From Chaetoderma sp. LZ-2023a (taxonomy: Eukaryota > Mollusca > Caudofoveata > Chaetodermatida > Chaetodermatidae): 64,000 nucleotides of DNA. Each line of letters begins with the position of its first letter. The stretch's first letter is position 1. The translations under genes were made by a program, and so were the position numbers. The stretch is taken from contig CM067374.1 in assembly GCA_034401795.1 (NCBI GenBank), forward strand, positions 129,524,901 through 129,588,900. Reading direction: 5' to 3'. The notes below the pieces were generated by a model. It saw nothing but the letters and a program-made list of their open reading frames with translations, was not told the origin of the DNA and ran no database searches. Shown one piece after another: positions 1 to 10,466 of this stretch.

Positions 1-1647
1 AATGAATGGAGTGAACTTTCATGCCTTGCGCATACAAAGGCCCTTATCAGGGCCATTCATGTCTTCGAATTAGATCTCTTATCTGTTATCAAATAACAAC
101 AGCGTGTTTTAAAATTCCACATAAATTTCCAAAATCACATTGTTTCCATATGGTCCTCATAGCAGTAATTTTAGCTGGACAAACACCCGCATAAACAACA
201 CACAACACATCAGCCGAACAAACATAAAATATGAACAATCAGTTCGGTATCAAAGGACCTCCGAAGAGAACTATGTCTCCAAAGAGTCCTTTGGATTTTA
301 ATGCATATAATATTGTCAACAATTGTCTCCCATACACAGGAAAAATCACAAATCTCATTTGAATGGGTACATAAAGAGATACTCACATATCACTATCAAT
401 TACTCAATATGTACTCAGGCTAACAATGCAATAGATTAATCATCAGCTCATTCAAGCTGTTATTGTTCAAATCCTAATCTATAATTACTTAACGCAAATT
501 GTATTCTTTTTATTCTTGAAGATCTACACACAGATCTTTATTCCTCTGGGAGACACGTAATTGTTAGATAAGTAGTACACTATTCTGTCCATGGATGGAT
601 GGATGGATGGATGGATGGATGGATGGATGGATGGATGGATGGATGCAGGCATGCATGGATGGATGGATGGATGGATGGATGGATGGATGGATGGATGGAT
701 GGATGGATGGATGGATAGATGGATTGATGGATCCATGGGTGGATCCATGGATGCATGGATCGATCGATGGATCGATCGATCGATGGATGGATGGATGGAT
801 GGATGGATGGATGGATGGATGGATGGATGGATGCATGTATGCATGGATGGATGGATGGATGGATGCATGGATGCATGGATGCATGGATGCATGGATGCAT
901 GGATGAATGGATGCATTGATGGATGGATGGATGGATGGATGGATGGATGGATGGATGGATGGATGGATGGATGGATGGATGGATGGATGGATGGATGGAT
1001 GGATGGATGGATGGATGGATGGATGGATGGATGGATGGATGGATGGATGGATGGATGGATGGATGGACGGATGGAGGGATACATGGATGCATGGATGCAT
1101 GGATGCATGCATGGAAGGCATATTGGATGAATACGTGGATGGAGCAAGCAAGACACTGGTGATCTTAATTTTTTGCATGCCAGTGTTAAAACTGCAATAG
1201 CGAAATGTTTGTGGCATGGGTAATGAAGCAATACACAGAGTTAATTTGCCAAAGATGACGTCGTTCGGAGAACTGTGTCATGAGTTACTCTTGTGTGGTG
1301 ACAGATTTGTGACAGGTCATTTTTCTTTATATACTGTACCAAACCAATAGGCTGATATACACTTGAAATATCCAAGAATATGGAAACTGACAGGTTAGAA
1401 GCTACCTTGAAGGAGGCGGAATTCCAGTTGCATCGATCCTGTGAACAGATTGTTTTCCTGAACAAGAGAGTGGAAGAGTTTCAAAGAAGATACAAACGAT
1501 CTAACCAGGCTGGTCTTCGCCGATTCTGTTATAACTCCCGTCTACGCCTCGCAGTCCTGGAAGGAGTCCGGAACACGTACTACGAATATGCCAGTAGTAA
1601 AGCTGATCTCGTAGTGTCCATTCAACAACAGATTGGGCGTGTAACAG
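1..1647 (+). repeat. Host tandem unit 1 (complete, empty insertion site)
   Basis: The sequence at position 1 (aatgaatggagtgaac) recurs at 1648, 19674 and 20155, defining a tandem unit of 1,647 bp here. In order the unit holds an AT-rich non-coding part, a GGAT satellite and a short coiled-coil ORF. It keeps an uninterrupted TACTGT at 1332-1337, the site that in unit 2 is split by the Polinton. Seen directly by sequence identity between units. Confidence 0.9.
591..1128 (+). repeat. (GGAT)n satellite with GCAT/GATC variants
   Basis: About 540 bp of tetranucleotide repeat. It reads as MDGW on one strand and IHPS on the other, so the long ORFs here are repeat artefacts. Unit 2 has a much shorter array (2236-2430), so array length drives unit-length variation. 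Confidence 0.97.
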
Positions 1648-1652
1648 AATGA
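1380..1652 (+). CDS. Short coiled-coil protein of the host tandem unit
   Basis: A 90-codon ORF starting METDRLEATLKEAEF. The first half (residues about 1-45) is charged with heptad-like Leu/Val spacing and looks coiled-coil. The second half is basic and aromatic, with a VRNTYYEYASSKADL segment. The TGA stop overlaps the start of the next tandem unit. I do not recognise a named family, although short proteins with a 'YYEYA' segment seem familiar from invertebrate genomes. Copies in unit 2 (19409) and unit 3 (20082) are broken, so this is the only intact copy in the window. It could also be one exon of a larger gene, since no promoter or polyadenylation signal is obvious. Confidence 0.55.
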   Translation: METDRLEATLKEAEFQLHRSCEQIVFLNKRVEEFQRRYKRSNQAGLRRFCYNSRLRLAVLEGVRNTYYEYASSKADLVVSIQQQIGRVTE

Positions 1653-2644
1653 ATGGAGTGAACTTTCATGCCTTGCGCATACAAAGGCCCTTATCAGGGC
1701 CATTCATGTCTTCGAATGAGATCTCTTATCTGTTATCAAATAATAACAGCGTGTTTTAAAATTCCACATAATTTCCCAAATCACATTGTTTCCATATGGT
1801 CCTCATACCGGTAATTTTAGCTGGACAAACACCCGCATAAACACCCCACAACACAGCAGCCGAACAAACATAAAATATGAACAATCAGCTCGCTATCAAA
1901 GGACCTCCGAAGAGAACTATGTCTCCAACGAGTCCTTTGGATTTTAATGCATATAATATTGTCAACAATTGTCTCCCATACACAGGAAAAATCACAAATC
2001 TCATTTGAATGGGTACATAAAGAGATACTCAAATATCATTATCAATTACTCAATATGTACTCAGGCTAACAATGCAATAGATCAATCATCAGCTCATTCA
2101 AGCTGTTATTGTTCAAATCCTAATCTATAATTACTTAACGCAAATTGTATTCTTTTTATTCTTGAAGATCTACACACAGATCTATAATTCCTCGGGGAGA
2201 CTGTAATTGTTAGATAAGTAGTACACTATTCTGTCCATGGATGGATGGATGGATGGATGGATGGATGGATGGGTGGGTGGGTGGATGGATGGATGGATGG
2301 ATGGATGGATGGATGGATGGATGGATGGATGGATGGATGGATGGATGGATGGATGGATGGATGGATGGATGGATGGATGGATGGATGGATGGATGGATGG
2401 ATGGATGGATGGATGGATGGATGGATGGCAGATTGGATGAATACGTGGATGGAGTAAGCAAGATAATTATTTTAATTTTTTGCATGTCAGTGTTATAACT
2501 ACAATAGCGAAATGTTTGCGGCATGGATAATGAAGCAATACATAAAGTTAATCGGGCACACATGACGTCGTTTTGAGAACTCTGGCATGAGTTACTCTTG
2601 TGTGGTGACAGATTTGTGACAGGTCATTTTTCTTTGTATACTGT
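1648..2644 (+). repeat. Host tandem unit 2, left part
   Basis: Near-identical to unit 1 up to the TACTGT at 2639-2644, where the Polinton begins. The matching remainder resumes at 19362. The satellite in this copy is about 195 bp, against 540 bp in unit 1. Confidence 0.92.
2236..2430 (+). repeat. (GGAT)n satellite of unit 2
   Basis: Nearly pure tetranucleotide array with one GGGTGGGTGG interruption near 2270. Confidence 0.96.
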
Positions 2645-2820
2645 CGTAGTAGTGTTGGAATTAAAATGATACCACCTCCCTCAACTGGCCGCCATTCGGA
2701 GATCCGTGGCCCCCACCGTCCTCTCAATCCGTGAGGGATAGGTTGTTGAGACAGAGTCCACCACGGATTGCCGAACGGCTGCCTGGTAGTATAGGGTCTG
2801 GACGCCCATTTAGAGACAAG
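2645..2820 (+). repeat. Left terminal inverted repeat, outer part
   Basis: Matches the reverse complement of 19150-19361. Shared blocks include GGAATTAAAATGATACCACC, the GGCCGCCATTCGGAGATCC stretch and the innermost GCCCATTTAGAGACAAG at 2804-2820. The match then stops, and the inner part of the repeat is found again only at 4323-4370. Confidence 0.88.
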
Positions 2821-2931
2821 GTCTTGACGTGCTCGGTAATGGGTAAAGAGTAATACTGTCATGAAACAAAAAAAAATCAAAATAAAAAGAACTCCCACGC
2901 CCCACCTCTTCAGGAGAACCTGTCTGGCCAG

Positions 2932-2965
<34 letters not shown>

Positions 2966-3061
2966 TCTCTGCATGGGTTTTTAAGTGGCTCTCTGTTGCT
3001 CCTATTTTTCGTACCGTTTTTCGACTTGGAACAGCTTTTGACTTTTGACTTTTGACTTTTC

Positions 3062-3138
3062 ACTTTTGAGAGATTTGAACCATGGTTTTTTTAATTAGAA
3101 TTCCGCGCTGTTATCAACTGAGCCAACGGAGAACCGAT
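3062..3138 (-). repeat. tRNA-like SINE head or tRNA relic (minus)
   Basis: Read on the minus strand it contains a box-A-like TGGCTCAGTTG and, about 35 nt later, a box-B-like GGTTCAAATCT, the spacing expected of an RNA polymerase III internal promoter. The acceptor arms do not pair well, so it is not a working tRNA. Confidence 0.5.
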
Positions 3139-3342
3139 AATTAGATTACAAATAATGATACTAATTGTTGTGCAATAATAGCAAACAGATCAATTGGACT
3201 GATAACACACTGTTAAGTACAAAATTACAGTCTATAATATATACGTTATCTCGAAGTGACGTCAAGATCTAGAGGGACTGATAAGCGCAGCAATACAGCA
3301 ATGAGAACACATAACTTATCAGCTATAATTACTAATGCATAC

Positions 3343-3418
3343 ATGGTCGAGGTAGTTAAGGCGTTGTATCCGCGTTTTGTGTTATTAGCAAACTTAAAAT
3401 CACAGGTTCAAATCTCAC
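3343..3418 (+). repeat. tRNA-like SINE head (plus, Ser/Leu-like)
   Basis: Plus-strand GGTCGAGGTAGTTAAGGCG resembles a class II tRNA D-arm region, and GGTTCAAATCTC is a box-B match about 45 nt downstream, leaving room for a long variable arm. The ends do not pair as an acceptor stem. Likely a SINE head or a pseudo-tRNA. Confidence 0.45.
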
Positions 3419-4044
3419 TATTGGCATTTGTGGATAACTCGGCCATTTCTGGTCCGATTTTAAAATGTTAAACAGTTTTGAAATTCTCGCTTCATTCCGG
3501 TCCTGATCGGTACCAAGAACGATGAGAATGAAGTCATTTCTCGGTACAATATAAGCATACACTCTCTCACAATACTGAAACGTGGATCTGACGCATGCGC
3601 ATGTGTGCTACACGTTCTTACGGACTTAGCCATACCTCTCTCATGGGGCACGCATACCATTCTATCCAGGGGGCATGCATGCTCGCACCCGGAGTGGTCA
3701 TCCCATAGCCAGCCTAGCTGGGATGGCCCGTACCCGTCTGGCCGATTGGTGCTACATGATCACGTGATTCCATGTCTACAATTACTCTTTACCCGCACAG
3801 TCACATAAAACCCATGATTGCAGACCCCAGACCCTCGACTGGGCCAAAGTCAAGAATTGTAGTTTAGCCCACCTGCAATGCGTTAACACCCAATTAGACA
3901 CAGCATCGATAATGGTATACCACGTGTGAACGCACAACCATACATTACGTTTAAACACTCAACTACGTGTAAACGCTCATCTACAAACAATATACACACA
4001 ATGCGCCTGAGCGTCCCCACCCCCCCCCCCCCCCCACCACACAT

Positions 4045-4361
4045 CTGAACGCCCATTTAGAGACAAGCATCCACTATCACATCGACACGACGGACCCCCC
4101 ACAGGTACTGATGGCCAGCACCACACATAATAGGGACTGAACGCCCATTTAGAGACAGGCATCCACAGGGATATAGACCACCCACAGGTTCCAGGTACTG
4201 ATCGCCAGCACCACACATAATAGGGTCTGAACGCCCATTTAGAGACAGGCATCCACAGGGATATAGACCACCCACAGGTTCCAGGTACTGATCGCCAGCA
4301 CCACACATAATAGGGTCTAAGCGCCCATTTAGAGACAGGCATCCACAGGGATATACACCAT
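4045..4361 (+). repeat. Tandem ~90-bp repeats at the inner left terminus
   Basis: The block GCCCATTTAGAGACA recurs at 4051, 4143, 4233 and 4323 (periods 92, 90, 90), each followed by CATCCAC and a dispersed CCAGCACCACACATAATAGGG. The last copy reads into GGGATATACACC and the polymerase ATG, and matches the inner end of the right inverted repeat (GTGATATACACCA in reverse complement). Confidence 0.9.
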
Positions 4362-6353
4362 GATTACTGTTGCACAGCTTCGCGCCATTGCAAAGCAATT
4401 CGGCCTTAGAGGCTACTCTAAGGTCAAGAAAGCCGGTCTGCTCCAGATGACCAGACAGGTCCATGCCGAGGAGTGGCAGAAGCGACTCTCCAAAGCAATG
4501 AAAACGGGAAGATTTTCAGCGCCTACCAAAGATGATCCTTGGAATCCCCACAAGAAAGCGCAGCAGATGCGTGAGATTCATCAGTTGGACGAGGAGGTGA
4601 CTGCTAGCTTGCGGGCCAAGACTGTAGCGAGGCGGATGGCGGACAATCCACTGGAGCGCTTACCTCCCCTATGCAGGATCACTAAGCGAGTGATGAGGGG
4701 GCCGAGGGGTGCACCCTTAGCCCGGAGCATGAGGCGAGAAGGCGAACACATTCTCGACCAGCGTCTTGGCGAACGGGAGACAGAGGATAGAGGACGCCGG
4801 TCAGTATACTGGACATTCTTCAGAGGTCTAGAAGGAGACGTCACAGGCCAGATCATGCAAAAGATCCAGCAGACTGTCCAGAATGCCTTCTACCTCCGCT
4901 ACACCCATACCTATCGCATCCGTCACATCAAAGATGGTAGGGTGATGCTTTTCCACAAGAATGTTCTAGGGAGCCCGTGGCTGAACACGAGAGGAGCAGC
5001 TCAGGACTTGGTGGCAGCAAGAGAGCACGCCTCGACACGGAGAATATCGATCGACCCAACACCAAGTGGGCTTTCATTCGATCAATCAACATTGAGGTCA
5101 GGGCTGTCATCGACCGCCAACCACTGCTTGGGACAGGCACCCTCCCAGACTGGCTATGACAGAAGAAGAGTATGACTGCCCTCGACACCTACAGGGACAA
5201 CATGTGTCTCTGGAGATGTCTAGCAGTCCACCAAGGAGCGAGAGCTGATAGAAGTACAGCTCCTGCATGAGAGCTTGTCACACAGTTCTACGGCAAGACA
5301 GTGGCAGTACTTGATGTCCGCAAGACCTCACTTGAGCAGCTGGACAAGGTAGAGTTCTTCGCCACGATCGGGATTCGCGTGTATGAACCAACCGAAGAGG
5401 GCAACTGGCACTTGATCAGGCAAGCAGCTCACTACCATGACACCATGACCATTGGAGTGTGGGACCACCACACCTTCTACATCAAGAACACCTCCAAGCT
5501 GGAATATACACTAGTCTGCAGTCACTGTCAGCAGAGGGTTACACAGGCATGCAATCTTCAATGCCACACTGATCACTGTACCGGCGGCAAAACAACAATC
5601 ATGTGTCCTGGCGAGAAGGCTGAGGCGCCACAGTCTACATATGAGAAAGCCTTCTATCCGCCCCAACCATCCAGTTCAGTGGCTACTCGTTGGATCGAGT
5701 ATGAGTCGAGAAACAGAGGCATATACATACACCATGTAGAGTGAGGGCACGGTGGCGAGCATTGGATCGAGGGTGCTCCCGTAGATGGTTATGATCCGAG
5801 CACCAACACCGTTTACCAGTTCCATGGCTGTCACTGGCACGGGTGTCCACAACACCAGCGAGGTGAGGATGCCAAACAAAGATACCGCAAGACAGTCCTG
5901 AGAGAGGAGAAGCTGAGAGCATCTGGATGCACGCTTGTGGTACAGTGGGGGTGCTGTATAAAACGCTGTCCAAGTGTCCCTAAACGATTTCGGCCTGTCC
6001 CATATTCACACTTCATAGTTTATGACTTCGAAGCACTCCTAGATGGTATCAAGACTCATCCAACGGAGACTCTCAAGATCGAGAGTACTCACAAACCTAT
6101 CTCTGTGTCAGTTGGCTGCTCCTTAGATGGCACCACGAGTGAGCCCACTCACCTCTGCAATCCTAACCCCATAGAACTGATCAGAGAGTTCATGCTGGTG
6201 ATCCGACGGCGAGCATATCTAATCCGGACAAGGGTTAGGGCACAGTACATACTGACAGACTTGGACAAGCTCCCAAAGCGACAGCAGCGACTGATCAACG
6301 AGTGGTGTGACCAAGTGCCTGTACTTGGGTTCAACTCTTGGCGTTATGACCTG

Positions 6354-6535
6354 AACCTCATCAAGAAGTATTTTGTCGATGAGCTGACTGACAGTACACA
6401 TACAGCGAAAGTCGCCAAGAAGGCTCGTCAGACCATGTTCCTCATAACACCTGAGCTATTCTCGATGTGCTGAACTACCTCGGCCCAGCAGTCTCGTACG
6501 AGGTATGGGTCAAAGCGTATGGGTGTACACAGCAG
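6354..6535 (+). repeat. 182-bp tandem duplication in polB, copy 1
   Basis: Starts aacctcatcaagaag and ends acacagcag. It differs from copy 2 at one base by my reading (ctcgatgtgctg versus ctcgatatgctg). Confidence 0.95.
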
Positions 6536-6717
6536 AACCTCATCAAGAAGTATTTTGTCGATGAGCTGACTGACAGTACACATACAGCGAAAGTCGCCAA
6601 GAAGGCTCGTCAGACCATGTTCCTCATAACACCTGAGCTATTCTCGATATGCTGAACTACCTCGGCCCAGCAGTCTCGTACGAGGTATGGGTCAAAGCGT
6701 ATGGGTGTACACAGCAG
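6536..6717 (+). repeat. 182-bp tandem duplication in polB, copy 2
   Basis: 181 of 182 bases match copy 1. The length is not a multiple of three, so the duplication itself shifts the reading frame. Such high identity implies a recent event in an element that is otherwise heavily decayed. Confidence 0.95.
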
Positions 6718-8396
6718 AAGAGATGGTTCCAATATGAATGGTTTGACACACATGAGAAGCTCAACGATCCAGGGCTTCCTGACCACTCAGCATGGACATC
6801 TAAGCTCAAGGGTGGCTACCTCTTGACGCGATCAGAGTGGGAACAGTGTAACCCGACATTCAGCGAGCATGGAATGCGGACATTCACTGACTGGCTGCGA
6901 TACTACAACAACCTGGACGTCAGTCCATTCATCGAAGCCCTAGAGCGGATGCGGGAGTTCCACACAGAACGAGAAATAGACATCCTCAAAGATGCAGTGT
7001 CTCTCCCAGGTGTGTCAATGCAGTATCTCTTACGTGGAATGGCTCAGCACATGCCAGATGTTAGCCTCTATTCACAGGGCAAGGAAGCTGACGGGTACTG
7101 TTGTTGGAGGTCCCCGCATCGTGTTCACCAGATACCACGAGGCCAGTGTGACTCGAATCCGCCAGAGTGAGTGTGTCTGCAAACGTCTACTCGGCTACGA
7201 CACAAATGCTCTGCACCTGTCAACGATGGCCAAAGAGATGCCATGTGGTAAGGAGACAGTGCGACATTGGTCCGCTGCCAGTGGTGTAGCTAGCTTTAAG
7301 GAGGCTCGCCTAGCAGGCAGCTGGTTTGGGTTTGCTGAGGTGGATATAGAGGTCCCCAAGGCTCTGTGGGCAAAGTTCGAGGAAATGTCTCCTCTCTTCC
7401 ATAACCGCGAGATCCCGGTAGAGACAAACAGTGAGGAAGCGGCCCACCACCCAGAAGCTGGTCAGTGCCCTTTCTGGCAAGAAGCGGCTGCTGTACGCCC
7501 TGACACTCAAGTGGTATATAACCCATGACCTGGAGATCACTGCTGTATACCGCATCATAGACTATGAGGGCAAGCACCCATTCGAGTGGTTCATGGAAAA
7601 TATTATGGAGGCCCGCCGCTCTGGAGATGTAGATAAGAGCAAAGTGCTCTTGGCAGATCTCTTCAAACTCCTCGGCAACAGTGCCTACGGGAAACTCATT
7701 GAGGACCTAGAACACCATAGCAACACCAGCTTCACGAAGGATGAACGCGTGGTAGACAAGGCCCTGCATAGTGCATGGTTCGAAGATCTCGAGGAGATCG
7801 GTGAGTCATACAAGCTCGCAAGCCGAGAATCACAATTCGAAGGCCCTTCCAGGTGGGGACAGCCGTTTATGAGCTCGCGAAACTGCGAATGCTGGAGTTC
7901 TACTACGACTTCCTCGATGACTATGTAGCTCATGACAGCTTTAAGTACCTGCAGATGGACACTGACCCCACGTATATCGCTATAGCAGGCTCCAACCTCG
8001 ACGACGTCATTCGCCCTGAGATGCGAACACAGTACCAGGCTCATAAGCGGGACTGGCTAGCTTGGGACAAATGGTCTGGACGGACTCCGGGACTGTTCAA
8101 GCTCGAGTTGGAAGGCTCTCGTGGCATCGCTCTCTGCTCCAAATGCTACTACATGGAGAGCGCAGTGGCAAGTAAGTGCTCGGCTAAGGGAATGTCAAAG
8201 TGGCAGAATGAGGTCTCTTGGCAGAGGTTCTACAGCGCCATACATGATGGCGTGGACAGAGCTAAAAACAGGAGGCCTATGCATGCGCAACCAGGCGTAT
8301 GAGCAGGAAAAACGTGGACTCTCCGCTTACTATGATAAGCGCCATGTGCTGCCAGATGGTGTCCATACCGAGCCCATCGAGTATCATGTTAGCACC

Positions 8397-9597
8397 CTAG
8401 GGGGGTAGTAGCTGTGTGTCTGCAGGGACTAGCTGAAGCTCTTCTACGACAAATGGTCGCCTAGGCACTCCGTGCTGGCGTGCCAGGTAGTACAGTGTAG
8501 GCCGCTCCTCGGCCTCCACATACCTGTCAAGCCTGTGAACATCTATCGACCAGTTAGGATCTGTTGCACGCCGTCGACCACCTTCCAGCTCACCAGAATC
8601 ATACAGGTACCGAACCAGAGCATCAGGTGGTAGGCACTCCTCTCCCTTGTTCGCTCCTCTAGAGCCGTGACCAGCAAAGTGTCTGATAGCCTCCACCGGC
8701 TTCTTCCCGATTAGCCTAGTAACCTCGGCATTGGATCTCTCCACCACAGTAGGCAGCCCTCTCACCCATACGCTAGAACGTTCACTCGGCGCAGCCATTT
8801 CCTGGGAGTATTGGTGTGGGAACAGTCTCTCTGCCAGTGTCTGATTCCACCGCTCAATAATAGCCTGGGCACAGTAATGCCCTACCGCGCCTCGCCTGGC
8901 TGCCACACAATGTTTCCGCATGAGGGCTGCAGTCATCCCTCTGAACTCCTTACCCTCATCCACCTGCAACTATTCCGGCCACAGGAGGGGATTTTCTGAA
9001 GCCTCGGAGACACCCTGGAATGCCTGGGCCACCTGGCCAGCTGACTTGTCTGTGAGCGGTACTGCCGCCTTATACCTGTTGGTGACATCGACGATGGTGA
9101 GGGCATACTTGTAGGTGGGGAAGGAATAGAACAGTTGCCTGGTGAACTCTGTTCGGAACAGTTTCCTCGAAATGGGCATGCCTGATGTGCCATGGACGAG
9201 GTCTGTATATCTGCCACATCGCCTTGTGGCTGAGCCACTGACTAACTGTCTCAAATGTGATGTTGCAGCCCTTGCGATGTGCAGCCTCGAGTAGTTGAGG
9301 GGGCTCATGGTAATATTCACCAGGCTGATAGTAGAGTTCCTCAAGAAAGACGGAACTCACGGATTTCATCACTGACGTCCACTTCCGTCCTGTCACGCAT
9401 GGCCTGGGTGGTTTTATCACTGATGTCCACTCCACGGCCTTGGCGAACGCTAAACAGATGAACAGACGACCATCATTCATTTGACTATCACTGAAGACCT
9501 CCTCAAACACCTCCGTACACCAGTGTATAGTCTCTGCTGGATCCCCACTGAATGGTAGTTTATTGACCAACCCTCGGAAGTTAATGGACTTGACCAT
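8397..9597 (-). pseudogene. int: Polinton integrase (rve/DDE superfamily), broken
   Basis: Retroviral-like integrase that would join element ends to the target. The N-terminal part (9597-9300) includes a CVTGRKW region and a YYQPGEYYHEP motif. The core holds the second catalytic Asp in QVDEGKEF (about 8955) and the Glu in IERWNQTLAERLF (about 8845). The C-terminal part ends EELQLVPADTQLLPP. One frame change lies near 9125 and an in-frame TAG at 8970-8972 sits just before the Asp motif. At the first catalytic position the reading is HQATVLFLPH, where an acidic residue is expected after HQA, so that residue is absent or lost at the lesion. No GTTTAA-N9-ATA motif precedes it, unlike the virion-type genes. 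Confidence 0.85.
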
Positions 9598-9615
9598 GTC
9601 GTACAGACGCCATCT

Positions 9616-10026
9616 TTACATAGTATGGATTAAATGTTCGGTGGCCCAGATGGCCGTGAGCGCTATGGCAATGTACGGTAGCCAAGGGCCTGCGACTCCG
9701 AAGAACATACCTACTCCTGAGGCGATGGCTGGTACGGCTTCAGAAATCTTCTCCACCCCACGGAGAGCATTGTTGGCGATCTTGCGGACCATCTCGCCAG
9801 CCTTCGGTGTGAACAGAGCGATCAGAGCCCCAACTTCTGCCAGCAGACTGATAGAACCTTTTATGTAAGTGCGATAGATTCCTTTCACTCTGTGTACTAG
9901 CTTGCGGGATTCATGCTCTACATCATCATACTCAGCACCGACATCGTACTCATCTGCATCATAATCCTCCTCATCATAGTCCTCGCCATCTATATCCTAG
10001 ACTGGATCAGCCTCTGGTTCCTACAT
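9616..10026 (-). pseudogene. Small protein with acidic N-terminus and hydrophobic C-terminal half
   Basis: The frame is open from 9996 to 9616. It starts with an Asp/Glu/Tyr-rich stretch (DGEDYDEEDYDADEY), then a basic linker (RKLVHRVKGIYR), then about 75 residues with several hydrophobic segments (ASGVGMFFGVAGPWLPYIAI) ending HLIHTM. An ATG at 10024-10026 in the same frame lies 27 nt after a promoter motif, but it is followed directly by TAG, with another TAG at 9997-9999, so the inferred gene is broken at its start. Likely a membrane-active or minor virion protein by analogy with other elements. The family is not recognised. Confidence 0.55.
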
Positions 10027-10053
10027 CGCTCTGGGGATCCGTCGCTGGTGCAG

Positions 10054-10084
10054 CTATATAGTAGCTTTAAACTGTAGTCTATAG
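10054..10084. promoter_or_regulatory. Divergent promoter, motif pair sharing TTTAAAC
   Basis: Plus: CTTTAA (10065-10070), 10 nt, ATAG (10081-10084), then T and ATG at 10086. Minus: GTTTAA (10072-10067), 9 nt, ATAG (10057-10054). The two directions share the central TTTAAAC at 10066-10072. Confidence 0.65.
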
Positions 10085-10085
10085 T

Positions 10086-10466
10086 ATGGCATCGGCAATG
10101 TTGAATGCGGGCGTGTTTGCCTTAGCGAACTGGAGACTCAGCTTCGCTGACAAGAGGGCGACAGAGGTCGAGCGTGAGCATCATAACCAGGCGATGGAGA
10201 AGCTGTCTAAGGAGAAGTTTGAGTACAGCAAAGCACTCGAGCATATGCGCCAGAGGGAGGCACGCCGACGACAACTCCGTGTTCAGGCCAACCAGAGCAT
10301 CAAAGAGGCAGATGAGAGTCTCAATGAGTACTACAAGGCTGTAAAGATTTCTGAGCCAACGCTCGACTATGAAGCATCGACAGGTCAGAAGACAGCAGAG
10401 CTTATAGTAGTGGTGGTAGCTGCAGCTGTGATGACAGGAGTCGTGCTCTACGCATGCTCAAGCTGA
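10086..10466 (+). CDS. Coiled-coil protein with C-terminal membrane anchor (126 aa)
   Basis: Intact ORF. Residues 25-90 are strongly charged and helical (EREHHNQAMEKLSKEKFEYS). Residues about 105-122 are a transmembrane segment (LIVVVVAAAVMTGVVLYACS). It looks like a tail-anchored coiled coil, plausibly a virion or membrane-associated protein of the element. The start is supported by the promoter motif one base upstream. The 3' end overlaps the convergent gene at 10448 by 19 bp. I do not recognise the family. Confidence 0.7.
   Translation: MASAMLNAGVFALANWRLSFADKRATEVEREHHNQAMEKLSKEKFEYSKALEHMRQREARRRQLRVQANQSIKEADESLNEYYKAVKISEPTLDYEASTGQKTAELIVVVVAAAVMTGVVLYACSS

Larger units (their letters stand above)
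2821..4044. other. 1.2-kb insertion splitting the left inverted repeat
   Basis: This stretch has no counterpart at the right end and is bounded on both sides by GCCCATTTAGAGACAAG (2804-2820 and 4051-4067). It holds a (CT)n tract (2931-2972), a TTTTGAC short tandem (about 3027-3060), two tRNA-like heads, and a poly-C run just before 4036. No convincing gene is seen. It may be a nested composite insertion, or extra sequence gained by unequal exchange within the repeated motif. Confidence 0.6.
4360..8408 (+). pseudogene. polB: Protein-primed family-B DNA polymerase (Polinton PolB), broken
   Basis: Replicative polymerase of the element. The N-terminus (residues 1-35, LRAIAKQFGLRGYSKVKKAG) resembles a SAP/Rho-N DNA-binding fold. 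A Cys/His cluster (CSHC...CNLQCHTDHC) lies near 5518-5580. An endonuclease-like segment, VDGYDPSTNTVYQFHGCHW, lies near 5780-5850. Exonuclease motifs follow: YDFEALLDG (about 6020), FNSWRYDLNLIKKYF (about 6330) and a YYNNLD block (about 6903). Polymerase motifs A (GYDTNALHLSTM, about 7195), B (LLGNSAYGKLI, 7668) and C (MDTDP, 7955) are all visible. The gene is dead: in-frame TGA at 5157, 5268 and 5742; frame changes near 5030, 6465, 7085, 7430, 7845 and 8275; and a 182-bp tandem duplication at 6354-6717. The start ATG follows a TATA-like ATATAC at 4351. It lacks the virion-gene promoter motif. Its 3' end overlaps the convergent integrase gene by about 12 bp. Confidence 0.9.

Noticed and set aside
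524-1231. Long ORFs of IHPS or MDGW repeats
   Set aside because: They are translations of a tetranucleotide satellite open in several frames. No gene signal.
3062-3418. Functional tRNA genes
   Set aside because: A and B boxes are present, but acceptor and anticodon stems do not pair, so they are SINE heads or relics.
3977-4464. Minus-strand ORFs with repeated CGWSISLWMPVSKWAF blocks
   Set aside because: Produced by the 90-bp tandem terminal repeats, antisense to the polymerase start.
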